Assembly (NCBI GenBank): GCA_030849065.1
Contig: JASAON010001650.1
Location: 1 to 64,000, forward strand
Direction: 5' to 3'
Length of the DNA: 64,000 bases
Source of the DNA: Jaenimonas drosophilae
Lineage: Eukaryota > Euglenozoa > Kinetoplastea > Trypanosomatida > Trypanosomatidae
Shown here: in pieces, positions 46,954 through 55,347 of the stretch
How the letters are laid out: the number at the start of each line of letters is the position of its first letter
Numbering within the stretch: the first letter of the stretch is position 1
The notes under the pieces: generated by a model
Told to the model about the DNA's origin: nothing
Seen by the model: the letters and a program-made list of their open reading frames with translations, nothing else
The model's database searches: none
Translations under genes and position numbers: made by a program

Positions 46954-47409
46954 ATGTCTGAAGACGAGAACACGCTGCCTCCATCAACTGAAGATGAGCA
47001 GCTAATTCCTGGCCTGTCATGGCCGCAGCGCGTTCAAGGGTTCCTCATCTTCATGTCGTTGGGCCTCTTTGCCACCGTCATGAGTTGGTTTGCCATTGGT
47101 ATGGGTCAGTACTGGAAGTACACCGTACTCAGCACCATGGGTAGCCTCATGTCGTCGGCCAGCACCTTTGTGTTGATGGGACCAGCGGCACAACTCCGGC
47201 TCATGTTTGACGAATACCGGCAAGGAGCAACCGTCATGTACTTTGGCTCGCTACTCCTTTCACTCTTTGTAGCCTTCACTTTCAAGTCAGTCTTTCTGTG
47301 CATGTTGTGTGGTATGCTTCAGTACGCCACCCTTGCGTGGTACTCGCTGAGCTACGTCCCATATGGAAGAGAGGCTGTGGCCTCCTTCATTTCTCAATGG
47401 ATTTCATGA
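46954..47409 (+). CDS. SFT2: SFT2-family vesicle transport protein
   Basis: SFT2/Got1-like proteins are four-helix Golgi membrane proteins that act in endosome-to-Golgi transport and SNARE recycling. The 151-residue protein has an acidic cytosolic start, the WPQRVQGFLIFMSLGLFAT entry helix and FAIGMGQYWKYTVLSTMGSL. Two further helices follow, VMYFGSLLLSLFVAFTF and LCMLCGMLQYATLAWYSLSY, with the family's AxxSFlyGp-like ASTFVLMGPAAQL in between. Length matches. The ATG at 46954 is first after an AC-rich leader. The Bet1 gene nearby works in the same pathway, though order is not evidence. Confidence 0.85.
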   Translation: MSEDENTLPPSTEDEQLIPGLSWPQRVQGFLIFMSLGLFATVMSWFAIGMGQYWKYTVLSTMGSLMSSASTFVLMGPAAQLRLMFDEYRQGATVMYFGSLLLSLFVAFTFKSVFLCMLCGMLQYATLAWYSLSYVPYGREAVASFISQWIS

Positions 47410-47791
47410 GCACATACAGCGCGTCCAAGGACAACACATGAAGCAACGCACTTCCTATTGGTGTTGGTGTTGATGGATGGCAAATTGTTGATGTGTTGCG
47501 AATTGGATCATGGATGATCCGTCTTGCGCGGAGAGTGTTCTGCGCTATCGTTGAGATCCCCTTTTGCTTGCGATTATCTGAGAACGCCTCAGACTTTTTG
47601 TACGGATTGAGGAACGTTGTGAAGGTTGCAAGGATTAGATGAAGGAAGGTAGGCACCTCCCCATCCCTCCGCATCTTACGTACTTGTGCTTCTATTCTTT
47701 TTTTTTCTTCTTCTTACTTGTGTGAGGTGTAGGGCCCCTTGGTCAACAACAACGCAGAGATCACGTGGAGTGGTGGTGAAGGAGCAGCTTG
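47410..47791 (+). other. Intergenic region
   Basis: Mixed sequence with a T-rich tract (47691-47715) and GTAG acceptor before the CEP44-like gene. No gene seen. Confidence 0.55.
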
Positions 47792-48301
47792 ATGAGCACC
47801 TCCATGGAGTTTGCGGTGCTTCATCGGCAGCTCACACAGCTTGGTTTTAACCAGTGGTATGAGATTGACATGAGGGATGTGATGGAGGGAGATGCACACG
47901 TGTATAGCTCATTTCTGCGTTTCATTATGTGGTCTTTTCCCAGCCAAACAGCATTACTCATTCAGAAGCATGATTTCTTGCTGATTGAACAGGATGACGC
48001 AGCACTGGCAGCTTCGATCCTTCGTCTGCTACGAGAGGAAGATACAACCACACCCATCTCCTTGACAGCGGCACAATTTGCTCAGCGACGTTTCGCCTCC
48101 CCCAAAATCGCGGTGTGCCTGGCACTCCTCCGACTTGTTCGGCCGCCACCCACACAGCGCGCACCCACACGATCACGGAAGTCAGATTGCTTGATTGCCT
48201 ACAAGGAACCAAGGATGCAAACAACATCTTCCATTGATGCAGTGGAAAACTACTTGCTGGATGAACGTAGACGTGCGCTGAACCGCTCAGTGCGAGTATG
48301 A
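47792..48301 (+). CDS. CEP44-like centriole/basal body protein
   Basis: CEP44 works in centriole-to-centrosome conversion, linking the centriole inner and outer walls. The 169-residue protein fits the CEP44 N-terminal domain: LHRQLTQLGFNQWYEIDMRD, a FLRFIMWSFPSQTALLIQKH block, DDAALAASILRLLREE, then LTAAQFAQRRFASPKIAVCL (about residues 8-115). The animal protein is about 390 residues with a coiled-coil tail; here the tail is short and basic. Kinetoplastids have a basal body, so a conserved role is plausible. The ATG at 47792 is the first, since the preceding codon is TTG. Confidence 0.72.
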   Translation: MSTSMEFAVLHRQLTQLGFNQWYEIDMRDVMEGDAHVYSSFLRFIMWSFPSQTALLIQKHDFLLIEQDDAALAASILRLLREEDTTTPISLTAAQFAQRRFASPKIAVCLALLRLVRPPPTQRAPTRSRKSDCLIAYKEPRMQTTSSIDAVENYLLDERRRALNRSVRV

Positions 48302-48504
48302 CGATGCAGCTCTTCGTTCTTGTCGTTGACGGTTTGTTAGATGCTGGTAGATGCCATGGATGCCATAGATCATCTCCATACAATGATGAACGATGAATGC
48401 ATACACACTCTGCGTACTGCTACGGTACTTGCCAATGTGTTCCCATGATCCATGCATCTTCATCTTCACAACTGTTGTTGTAGTTGTTGTGTTGGTTTAT
48501 AAAC

Positions 48505-48514
48505 CTCTTTCTAG
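48505..48514 (+). promoter_or_regulatory. Probable trans-splice acceptor
   Basis: ACCTCTTTCTAG with AG at 48513-48514, 18 bases before the ATG at 48532. Confidence 0.55.
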
Positions 48515-48531
48515 TTGATTGGTGGCAATTC

Positions 48532-51500
48532 ATGGCCACAAGAGCCGATCACCGCACCGGTCGGCAAAAGGCGCTGGCGCGGACGGAAAAGGCGGTGGCA
48601 AACGCCAACAGCGTGGTGGCCCCGCGCATCGTGCGGAGTACGACGGAGCAACAAGAAGCCTTTATTCAGCACATTTATGATAGCTACGCGGAACTACAGC
48701 GGCAGTCGGAGGAGGTGAATGACCGCAAGCACCGCATTGACTTTGATGTCTTTCAGAGTAACCAACAAGACGTTCACGAGCTCCTCTTCTGTAACATTGA
48801 GATTCACGACACGGAGTTGGGGGACTGGGATACCTGGGAGAAGGTGGAAACCGTCGTCAACAAATTTGCCTATGGCCGGCCATATTACGAACATGATGCC
48901 AAGGACTCACGTGACGAAATTGTGTGTTTGCAGGAGCGCATCTCTGCCCTCAACACCACCGTGGTGCGGCAGCGCAAAAAGATTGGTGTCTTGAATGAAA
49001 ACATGACGGCAACCCAGGAGGAGTTGGATGCGCTGCGGCACCTGCTCCGCATGAAGGACCAGGAGATCCGCGCTCTCGTTAGCAAGAACAACACGGCCAA
49101 TTTACAGATGCGTGCTGTCAAGCGTGAGCTGGAAGTGCTGCAAGGCATCTTCAGTAACAATGGGGATCAACAAATCTGTGAAGACTTGCGTTTGCTGATC
49201 GAGGCCAACAAGGCGCTGGAGAAGGAAAATGCCGAGATGCGCGCGAAGCTCCACGCCAAGTACGGCCTCATTCCCAAGACACCAGGTTTGGAGGTGGTGG
49301 AAGATGGGGAGTCGAGCGTGGCCAAGCCCACCATCTTGTCTCTGGCCGATGACATGGGCGAGGATGATGAGCTCCAGAGCCTGAACAACCTCTTGATGGA
49401 TGATGCACGACGCATGGACTACATTGAGTCTGAGATCCCCATCTCGGGCGTCATTCTTCAAATGAAGAAATCCAACCTCGAGTGGATGCAGCGTCTCGAG
49501 ATGGAGGTGGGCAATGCCATGGCGATGCTGGACGCCGACGCCAACGCCTGGGCCGATCACCGTGAGCTCAACGACAACTTCAACTACCCACTCTTTGATA
49601 ATGGTGATTTTGCCGCCTACGCCTACAAGAATGCGCTGGAGCTCCGTGTGCCACGCAACTCCGTCGTGACGACCGTCGCCCCGGGCGTGTACCGGCCAAA
49701 GGGAGCCAACGGACGAACCAACTCCGTCAACTCTGCATCGGGTGTGGCGGTGGGTGGAGGTGTGCATGTGGCCAGCAGCAACAACATCCATGGCGGTCAT
49801 CATTCACCGGTCAATCCGTTGCGTAGCTGGCGTGATGAGATGCCACGCAAGAACCTCTCTCTCGAGTCGCTCCATCAACTTGATCGCAGCGTCCTGGGCA
49901 AATCTATCCCAGAGTCTGATACCACGAGACGTGGAAGTGGTGATCCATTTGCCCGCCATCCTTCGATGAGCCACTCCACCGATGTGGGAGGCGAGGTGGC
50001 CTCCGCGCGGGATGGTGGCACCTTCGTTTATGGCCGACCCATTCCCAGCGTACCCAACGTGGCCACAACACCAGGTGAGCGCAGCGACGCACGCATGAAG
50101 TTTCTCCGTCGCTTCAGCTCCTACCAAAGTATTCCGCAGGTGTTGGATGCTGGTGGGTCCACCTCTGAGACCTCCCAACATGACATGCCAAGTACGCACA
50201 GCTCTGCACACCAACCAGCAGCCGGCCAGACGCTGCCTGGGCCGTCGGCGGGTGGGGCGACGTGGCGGGCGCTACGCACGGGCGTCATTTCGATTGCCGA
50301 GTTCTCCCGCTCCGAAGCCCTCAAGCGTGAGGCCTTGCACATTAACCAACTCCGAAGTCGCATCGTGGCACTAAACATGAACGTGGCCGCCATCTCCCAA
50401 GCGGCCCAACGTAATCCCGATGTGCTCTCCAAGATGAGTGAGGAGGATCATCATGCCATGGATATCTCGCAGAACTATCCCAGTGTGGTGATGATGATGC
50501 ACTCATTGGCGGAGGCGGCGAGTGCGTGTACAGTGACGGTGATGAAGGACTCAGACCAAAACCTGGCGGAGAAGTCATGCGTCGAGGCCAACGCCTTCGG
50601 CACGAGCATCAGCGCACCAGGCAAACCAATGAGCGCAGGAGCAGCTGGCGTCGCGGAGGAGGAGGACCAGGATCTGGATGAGTACTCACAAACGCGCAAT
50701 GGCCGCTCGATGCTCGAGACGGCCGCGCCGTCGGACCGTGGCGATGCCACCGTCTCCATCATCCGTGACTGTGATCCATTCTTCTCAACCACCGACGACG
50801 ATGCCGAGCGGACCAAACTGAAGTTGTGGGCCTACGAAGAAGGTGCCTCGCCCTACTACCTCACCACCGCAGACATTGTGCGCCTCATTCTCAGTCGTGA
50901 TGGCGCCGACCAACTTCGGGAGATGTCAAACGCCGAGATCGCCCAGCACGTGCTGAACCACGATTGCACCGACCTCCTCCACGGCATCTCTGTGACGGAG
51001 CTCCGCGATGCTATGATCCGTCACGGTGCCAGCCCAAGCTTGATTGATCAGTGGGGCGAGGACGGCATCATCACCGCCGCCCTCCTCAACAGCGATCGCC
51101 ACCTGATGGGCAACATCCCACCCGAGGATTTCGTACGCTTGCTCATGTCAGGCAGCAGCACCACGAGCGCCTGCGAGGAGCTGCTACGTCAGCACGCCAC
51201 GCAGCTGGAGCAGGAGGCACTAAGCAAGATGGATGCCATCACCGCCCGCTTTGCCGCCTCCCTCGAGGGCAAAAGCGTTGCGGAGCTACGCACGCTCCTG
51301 ATTGCCAGCTTTCAGGCCACCCTCTCCGCGAAGTTTGCCACCACACAACTCCGCGCGGAGCTCCTCCAGCTACGTCGTCAGAGCCATGATCTAAAGCTGG
51401 AGGTGAGCGCCTTCATTGAGCTCATGAAGAGCCTCTTTGGGGCGGCACACCGTCAAGGACGAGCACGTCCAGCAGAGCCCGAACATGATCCGCTGGCTAC

Positions 51501-53010
51501 AATGCAGGCTATGGAGGAGGAGCTGCGTGGGGTGACGGATGATATCCTCGCAGACATGACGGAGAAGCGCGTACTCGATACGCTGCGCAACAACTTTGGC
51601 ATTGCGCTCGAGGAGGAGGAGCTCAGCCCATCCATGACGGATGAGAACTGGGTGGCGCAGCGTCTGCGGCAGGTGGCGCTCGAGGTGGCCAAGAATCGCG
51701 TCGTGGCAACGAAGCGGGCCTCCATTCGCAGCAATGAGCGTCTCACCAAGTGGGGAAACAATGAGCCCTACTACCTCCACCACCTCGAGGATGAAAGCAG
51801 CACGGTGCCCACCCTTGCCTCGGACCAGCCCATCATGGTCCAGGGCGTGGCCCATCGCGAGGTGCGTCGCAACGATGCCAAACGCGGCAGCGACTTCCTC
51901 CGCGACGCCGAGGCCAAGGCACGCATTCTCGATCAGTTTCTCCACGGTCATGGAGAGGGAGGCCTCTTGCCAGAGTCTCTCTTCTGCTCAGAAATCCTAG
52001 GCGCTGGTGGTGCTGGTCGAGGGATGATGATGACCCCCGACGCCGTGCAAGGTATCGCAGGTGGCGGTGGTGGTGGTGGTGGTGGCCATGGCGGTGGCCG
52101 GCTCGAGGATGCCTTTGACGCACGCAACGAAGATGCCCGTCGTCGTCGCTGGCCCGACTTCATCCCCGATGACCATGGCACGGACATGGATGGCATCCCC
52201 AGTGACTTTGCCCTACGCGGGCGTCGTATTGGGCCCGAAGGTGAGATTCGTCAAATTGGCACCAAGTGGTACTACATCACCCCCGTGGAGGGCCCACTGC
52301 CGCCCTCCGCCACTCCACCACCGTCCACGGACGTTGTGCGCCATGGCGCCTCACGCGACATCTTGGCTTACCTGCGCAGCCTACGCCCTCCACCCGCTGG
52401 GGGGCCGGAGGGCATCCGCCCCATTGTGTACGCCTACAAGTTTGATAAGGCCTTCTCCGAGACGAAGCGGATTGCGCAGTGGCGGCTGCGGGATGGGCTG
52501 GCGAAGCTCTACGGCTCCGACTTCGATGATATCATGAGCCTGGTCCTGCCCATCGCAACGGCGGCGAAGAACCTGAAGAGCGGCAAGGGGCTCAACGCAC
52601 AGCTCGTGGATGCGATTCGGCAGCTTCGGGCGGAGGAGGAAGCACGACGGAAGCATGACACACGGGCGCTCTTCCGACGTGTGGCCACCAACATCCGCTC
52701 ACGTCTGCTCATGAAGAAGAATGTGTTCCACGGGAGCCCCTTCCCAGCCTTCGTGGCGGTTCTCTACGACCGCTGGCGCGACAGTATGGAGAAGCAACGT
52801 GAGGCATCACGCCGATCGCAGGTCGTCCACGCCCAACGTTTGCTCGATCTTCTCGGCATCGTTCAGAACTCCGCGACTGAGGTGGAACGAGAAACACCAA
52901 CACGGCCGTTGAGGAAGCCGCACCTGCCGCCGCTCTCTTCTCCAGCGCGCCAGGCCATCTCCTATGCCAATGCACCGAGTAGCAAGCACTTTGACCAGGC
53001 AAAGTTTTGA
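48532..53010 (+). CDS. Large cytoskeletal-type protein with 21-residue repeats, 1492 aa
   Basis: Not recognised. Residues about 125-240 form a coiled coil (VCLQERISALNTTVVRQRKK, EELDALRHLLRMKDQEIRAL). Residues about 340-640 are Ser/Gly/Asn-rich and disordered. Residues about 778-884 hold five degenerate units of 21-22 residues, with the pattern x3[ED][IL]x4[LI]x2-D-x4-Lx3 (for example AEIAQHVLNHDCTDLLHGI and TELRDAMIRHGASPSLIDQ). One more related unit (SVAELRTLLIASFQATL) lies about 30 residues later. A Gly/His run (GGGGGGGGHGGG) is near 1178-1190. The C-terminus is rich in Arg and Pro. No enzyme motif. A basal body or flagellar scaffold is plausible. ATG 48532 is preferred over the hydrophobic upstream frame because it follows the acceptor. 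Confidence 0.82.
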   Translation: MATRADHRTGRQKALARTEKAVANANSVVAPRIVRSTTEQQEAFIQHIYDSYAELQRQSEEVNDRKHRIDFDVFQSNQQDVHELLFCNIEIHDTELGDWDTWEKVETVVNKFAYGRPYYEHDAKDSRDEIVCLQERISALNTTVVRQRKKIGVLNENMTATQEELDALRHLLRMKDQEIRALVSKNNTANLQMRAVKRELEVLQGIFSNNGDQQICEDLRLLIEANKALEKENAEMRAKLHAKYGLIPKTPGLEVVEDGESSVAKPTILSLADDMGEDDELQSLNNLLMDDARRMDYIESEIPISGVILQMKKSNLEWMQRLEMEVGNAMAMLDADANAWADHRELNDNFNYPLFDNGDFAAYAYKNALELRVPRNSVVTTVAPGVYRPKGANGRTNSVNSASGVAVGGGVHVASSNNIHGGHHSPVNPLRSWRDEMPRKNLSLESLHQLDRSVLGKSIPESDTTRRGSGDPFARHPSMSHSTDVGGEVASARDGGTFVYGRPIPSVPNVATTPGERSDARMKFLRRFSSYQSIPQVLDAGGSTSETSQHDMPSTHSSAHQPAAGQTLPGPSAGGATWRALRTGVISIAEFSRSEALKREALHINQLRSRIVALNMNVAAISQAAQRNPDVLSKMSEEDHHAMDISQNYPSVVMMMHSLAEAASACTVTVMKDSDQNLAEKSCVEANAFGTSISAPGKPMSAGAAGVAEEEDQDLDEYSQTRNGRSMLETAAPSDRGDATVSIIRDCDPFFSTTDDDAERTKLKLWAYEEGASPYYLTTADIVRLILSRDGADQLREMSNAEIAQHVLNHDCTDLLHGISVTELRDAMIRHGASPSLIDQWGEDGIITAALLNSDRHLMGNIPPEDFVRLLMSGSSTTSACEELLRQHATQLEQEALSKMDAITARFAASLEGKSVAELRTLLIASFQATLSAKFATTQLRAELLQLRRQSHDLKLEVSAFIELMKSLFGAAHRQGRARPAEPEHDPLATMQAMEEELRGVTDDILADMTEKRVLDTLRNNFGIALEEEELSPSMTDENWVAQRLRQVALEVAKNRVVATKRASIRSNERLTKWGNNEPYYLHHLEDESSTVPTLASDQPIMVQGVAHREVRRNDAKRGSDFLRDAEAKARILDQFLHGHGEGGLLPESLFCSEILGAGGAGRGMMMTPDAVQGIAGGGGGGGGGHGGGRLEDAFDARNEDARRRRWPDFIPDDHGTDMDGIPSDFALRGRRIGPEGEIRQIGTKWYYITPVEGPLPPSATPPPSTDVVRHGASRDILAYLRSLRPPPAGGPEGIRPIVYAYKFDKAFSETKRIAQWRLRDGLAKLYGSDFDDIMSLVLPIATAAKNLKSGKGLNAQLVDAIRQLRAEEEARRKHDTRALFRRVATNIRSRLLMKKNVFHGSPFPAFVAVLYDRWRDSMEKQREASRRSQVVHAQRLLDLLGIVQNSATEVERETPTRPLRKPHLPPLSSPARQAISYANAPSSKHFDQAKF
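52064..52096. repeat. GGT/GGC run encoding poly-Gly
   Basis: An in-frame GGT/GGC run in the large protein gene, read as glycines with one His. Confidence 0.8.
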
Positions 53011-53215
53011 TGGATGATTCATCCGCATGTATATCCTGCTGCCACAATCTTTCTTACTTCATTCAATGATGCTGTTGTTCGCGATGTGCCTCGTCCTTGC
53101 ATTATCACTGGATGCCACTCACCCTGTAGTGCCAATACAACCTTCTATTGGTCCCCCTTCTCTTCTTTTTCTTCTTTATATGTATGCGTGTGTGTGTGTG
53201 TCGTAGTGCCCCAGG

Positions 53216-55096
53216 ATGTTCAGCATCAAGAACATCACCAGCGCCAGACGGCGCAGAACGTTATTGTTTCAGTTTTTTCGCGAGCACGCTACTCGCGCCA
53301 ATCTCATTCCCAAGATACGTTTGGCACTTCTTTTCTTAGCCGTTTTCCTCCCTCTGCTGTCCTTGCTTTGTGTTGGCATCACCAAACACAACTCCACCTA
53401 TATATTCAAAGGTTTGCTGCTTCACACACGCGGCCAGCGATTCCAATTCACGCGCATCGAGCCGCAAGATGTGGCCTCCCTCATTCGCTATACCGAGCCA
53501 CGAAGTAGTGTTGCAAGCCGGAACACCTCCTCGCGCTTCTTTGGCCACCTCCTCGAGGATGATCTTCACCGCGCATTGCATCGGTCGCCGCAGGACCCCA
53601 AGATTAAGGTGCGCATCGCCACCACTAGCAACAGAGTGAGCCCAATGATGTGCATGGCCCAGGCATCTGCCATTCTCAGCGGTATTCCCTTCACTGTTCT
53701 CAACTATGAAGAGCCCTACACCCACGTTGGACGCTTCAAACACTTCCTGCGCTTCATGGATGAGGAGAAGCTCAGTGACGATGATATCGTCATTCTCCTC
53801 GATAGCGATGCGTGCTGGACGGGGAGCGATATCGCCCCTTTCCTCGCGCGCTTCGCCCGCCTTTCCCCTCCCGACCCGGAGGCACTCGACGTCTGCGCTG
53901 TGCGAGCGTGGGAGGACTACGGTGAGGTACGTGGCCAGGACTATGCAAAAGAGGTCTGCCGCACCAATCACGTCCAAATGCCACCGCTGCTCTTCAACGC
54001 AGAGCTCTACTGCCACCGTGTGCAAACCGCGCCAGGAGAGCGCTGCACGGGGGAGTATGACTTCATGGAAGCCATCATATCTTCCTCGCGGGATGGCAAA
54101 TCATACACGTCTATTCAAAGTACGCTCCTGACGGAGAGCATCATTGCCCCTGATGGTTGGACCGACACCGCACTACGCAGCATCGGAGAAACGGGCAAAG
54201 GGGCCTTCAACTACCTCCATGACAACAGCAACAATTACAACTCGTCGCGCATCGAAGAGCTCGCCAGTCGCTTTCCTCCGGTGAAGCCACGTCCGGCCCA
54301 TGCGGCCCGCTTCCCTTTTGTGCCCAACTACCAAGGCATGGAGAATCCATCTAGATACTTCAACGCGGGCGGGGCAGTTACGCGGGTGTGGGCGTTGCGA
54401 CAACTCATTAGGGCCTTCCACGATTACACGGAACAACACAAGCCCAATGGAGAGCCACTCACCCACTGGCACTGCGACCAATCTGTTCTCTCGAGCATGT
54501 ACCTTGCCGGGCGTGTGTGGGAGGCGGAGCAGCAACTGCTCGATATGCCGCTCCCCCACTCACGCCGCTACAACCCCTTCGGCCTCTTTGCGGGCATGAT
54601 GGGCATTGATCGGCGGAGTGAGTTCTTCTTCCTCACCCCGGACCAAGAATTTGAGGTGCACTACACCTCCACTAACTACTTGAAGGACACCCAGTCGCGA
54701 TGCAAGGCCACACGAGGACCGGCCGAGGCGGAGGTATCGGGGGAGGTGTCAGGAAGTACCTTTGGCAGGCTCAGCGTGGCGCGCTCCACGGCCCTCCTCA
54801 CCCCTCCTCTTCTTCGGCGGCTGTCCTTTCCAGAGGACCAACGCCGCCAGATTCAGTCGGTGGAGGAAAGCGACGCCGATGCCATCTTCCCCCTCGCTAT
54901 TCACCTGGCGGGGAGTTGGAAGGATGTGAAGTACTCACGCTTTCGCAACTACATGCGGTGGTTCTTTGCCGCGAGCAGAGATGCCACCGCACGACGACGC
55001 GCAGAGAAAGTGCTACAGGCCGCAGAAATTGAGTTTTGGGGGAAGCGCAGCCGCTACTACGTTCCCTTTGTGGAGCTTTGCGGCTTCCCCTTTTAA
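53216..55096 (+). CDS. Type II membrane glycosyltransferase (PLOD/GT25-like)
   Basis: The 626-residue protein has a cytosolic basic tail (residues 1-35, KNITSARRRRTLLFQF), one membrane anchor IRLALLFLAVFLPLLSLLCV at about 37-57, and a lumenal catalytic domain. VRIATTSNRVSPMMCMAQAS opens a nucleotide-sugar fold. DIVILLDSDACW contains the DxD metal motif Asp196-Ser-Asp198. Later elements are RYFNAGGAVTRVWAL and HWHCDQSVLSS (Asp421), arranged like PLOD and procollagen glucosyl/galactosyltransferases, where an NSGG and a CDQ element follow the DxD. The acceptor is unknown. Cysteine content and topology fit Golgi/ER. The ATG is at the first position after acceptor AGs at 53206 and 53214. Confidence 0.78.
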   Translation: MFSIKNITSARRRRTLLFQFFREHATRANLIPKIRLALLFLAVFLPLLSLLCVGITKHNSTYIFKGLLLHTRGQRFQFTRIEPQDVASLIRYTEPRSSVASRNTSSRFFGHLLEDDLHRALHRSPQDPKIKVRIATTSNRVSPMMCMAQASAILSGIPFTVLNYEEPYTHVGRFKHFLRFMDEEKLSDDDIVILLDSDACWTGSDIAPFLARFARLSPPDPEALDVCAVRAWEDYGEVRGQDYAKEVCRTNHVQMPPLLFNAELYCHRVQTAPGERCTGEYDFMEAIISSSRDGKSYTSIQSTLLTESIIAPDGWTDTALRSIGETGKGAFNYLHDNSNNYNSSRIEELASRFPPVKPRPAHAARFPFVPNYQGMENPSRYFNAGGAVTRVWALRQLIRAFHDYTEQHKPNGEPLTHWHCDQSVLSSMYLAGRVWEAEQQLLDMPLPHSRRYNPFGLFAGMMGIDRRSEFFFLTPDQEFEVHYTSTNYLKDTQSRCKATRGPAEAEVSGEVSGSTFGRLSVARSTALLTPPLLRRLSFPEDQRRQIQSVEESDADAIFPLAIHLAGSWKDVKYSRFRNYMRWFFAASRDATARRRAEKVLQAAEIEFWGKRSRYYVPFVELCGFPF

Positions 55097-55347
55097 CGGC
55101 AGCTTCGACACACAACCACCAACTCCTTGTCATTTGCCAACACAAGCTCGCTTGTTGTGTTTCCTCGTGTCTTTCTTCTTGGCCGACTATTCTCCCCCCC
55201 CCTCCGCAACACACACACTAGAATTGCAAGAAAAAGAGATGCAATAACGGGATTGTGTTTCTCTTCGTTTGCAGTTTTTTTTTTTTATATCCCCAAAGCT
55301 CATACAAATATCCTCAATTACCTCAATCATCAACGACCGTACACACA

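Noticed and set aside
53216..55096. Base J glucosyltransferase
   Set aside because: The protein has a type II membrane anchor and PLOD-like elements; a nuclear enzyme would lack these.
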